Source: SZUA-592 sp041556555
GTDB lineage: Bacteria; Pseudomonadota; Gammaproteobacteria; Eutrophobiales; Eutrophobiaceae
Assembly (NCBI GenBank): GCA_041556555.1
Contig: JBFFIE010000061.1
Coordinates: 1-5,770, forward strand
DNA length: 5,770 nucleotides
Direction: 5' to 3'
Position 1 is the first letter of the stretch, and every line of letters starts with the position of its first letter. This document shows positions 5,238-5,770 of the stretch, piece by piece. Position numbers and translations under genes: made by a program. A model generated the notes under the pieces. That model was not told where the DNA came from. It ran no database searches and saw only the letters and a program-made list of their open reading frames with translations.

Positions 5238-5770
5238 ATGGCAGGCACCAAGGAAATTCGCACCAAAATCGCCAGCGTTAAAAATACACAAAAGATTACC
5301 AAGGCGATGGAAATGGTTGCGGCCAGCAAGATGCGTAAGGCACAGGATCGCATGCGTGCTGCACGCCCTTATGCAGAAAAGATCCGTAACGTTATATCGC
5401 ACCTTGCCCAGGCACATCCCGAATACCGTAATGCTTATCTGGAAGAGCGGGATAATGTCAGGCGTATCGGTTTGATCATTATCTCAACGGACCGTGGATT
5501 ATGTGGCGGACTCAATTCCAACCTGTTCCGTGAAACTATAAAGCATATGAAGGAATGGGATGGCAAAGGCCTGGAAATGGATATGGTCATTATCGGCGCC
5601 AAGGCTGTTGGATTTTTCAACCGTATCGGTGGCAACGTACTTGGGCAGACAACGCATCTGGGCGATGAACCTGCTATTGAAGATCTTATTGGGGCAATCA
5701 AGATCATGCTGGATGCCTACAAGGAAGAAAAAATTGATCGACTGTATCTGGTTTCCAATAAATTTATAAA
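5238..5770 (+). CDS. atpG: F1Fo ATP synthase subunit gamma, 5' part (runs off the right edge)
   Basis: Gamma is the central shaft that turns inside the alpha-beta head and couples it to the c-ring. The frame from the ATG at 5238 stays open to the window end, giving 177 residues plus two bases; about 110 more are expected from the E. coli length of 287. The start MAGTKEIRTKIASVKNTQKITKAMEMVAASKMRK is the hallmark N-terminal coiled-coil helix, including Met24 near the beta-catch region. RPYAEKI (43-49) and STDRGLCGGLN (83-93, Cys89) are also typical, and the read ends in the conserved VSNKFI. The N-terminal coiled coil is followed by the Rossmann-like domain (about 76-177). GAGAGA (5225-5230) is seven bases before the ATG. 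A 46-base gap separates it from atpA. Confidence 0.98.
   Translation, partial: MAGTKEIRTKIASVKNTQKITKAMEMVAASKMRKAQDRMRAARPYAEKIRNVISHLAQAHPEYRNAYLEERDNVRRIGLIIISTDRGLCGGLNSNLFRETIKHMKEWDGKGLEMDMVIIGAKAVGFFNRIGGNVLGQTTHLGDEPAIEDLIGAIKIMLDAYKEEKIDRLYLVSNKFI

Noticed and set aside
5185..5475. 96-codon plus-strand frame overlapping the start of atpG
   Set aside because: The overlapping frame from 5238 gives an unmistakable gamma subunit, while this frame gives a basic, unpatterned peptide.

Overview
The window is a bacterial chromosomal locus: the 3' part of a chromosome-partitioning gene (parB), a 179-base regulatory gap, then the first seven genes of an F1Fo ATP synthase operon in the order atpI-atpB-atpE-atpF-atpH-atpA-atpG. 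All genes are on the + strand and atpG runs off the right edge. The gene order and protein features point to a gammaproteobacterium. These include an alpha subunit of 513 residues, a b subunit of 156 residues, a proton-type c subunit with a single acidic residue (Asp58), and a gamma subunit starting MAGTKEIR. The placement of parB just before atpI is the arrangement known from Pseudomonas-like and other non-enteric gammaproteobacteria. Subunit a also reads more like the Pseudomonas than the E. coli form (from memory, not a search). I cannot name a genus.

Layout: bases 2-793 hold parB, open at the left edge. Bases 794-972 contain a 12-bp perfect palindrome, a good sigma70-type promoter (TTGATC, 17-base spacer, TATACT), a G-rich Shine-Dalgarno-like run in front of an 11-codon mini-ORF, and a small hairpin over the weak ribosome binding site of atpI. 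From 973 on, the genes are tightly packed with gaps of 11-46 bases and no terminator-like hairpin followed by a T-run, so they look like one transcription unit. AtpB, AtpE and AtpF form the membrane Fo part (a, c, b). AtpH (delta) joins the b stalk to the F1 head, AtpA is the nucleotide-binding alpha subunit, and AtpG is the rotor shaft. The beta (atpD) and epsilon (atpC) genes are expected just beyond the right edge. AtpI is a small membrane protein linked to c-ring assembly.

Translation signals differ strongly along the operon. atpI has a TTG start and weak site, and atpB and atpH have almost no Shine-Dalgarno sequence. atpE has a near-perfect one behind an A/T-rich stretch, and atpF and atpA have good ones. 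This fits the need for many c and three alpha subunits per complex. Base composition also shifts: parB is clearly GC-rich (about 63% in one 60-base line counted by hand), while atpI to atpH is AT-rich, with counted lines of 23-43% GC.

I see no undescribed system here. All protein genes belong to well-known families with their key residues intact. What merits a second look is the regulatory gap upstream of atpI and the uneven translation signals. No rRNA, tRNA, CRISPR, insertion sequence or parS site was recognised.
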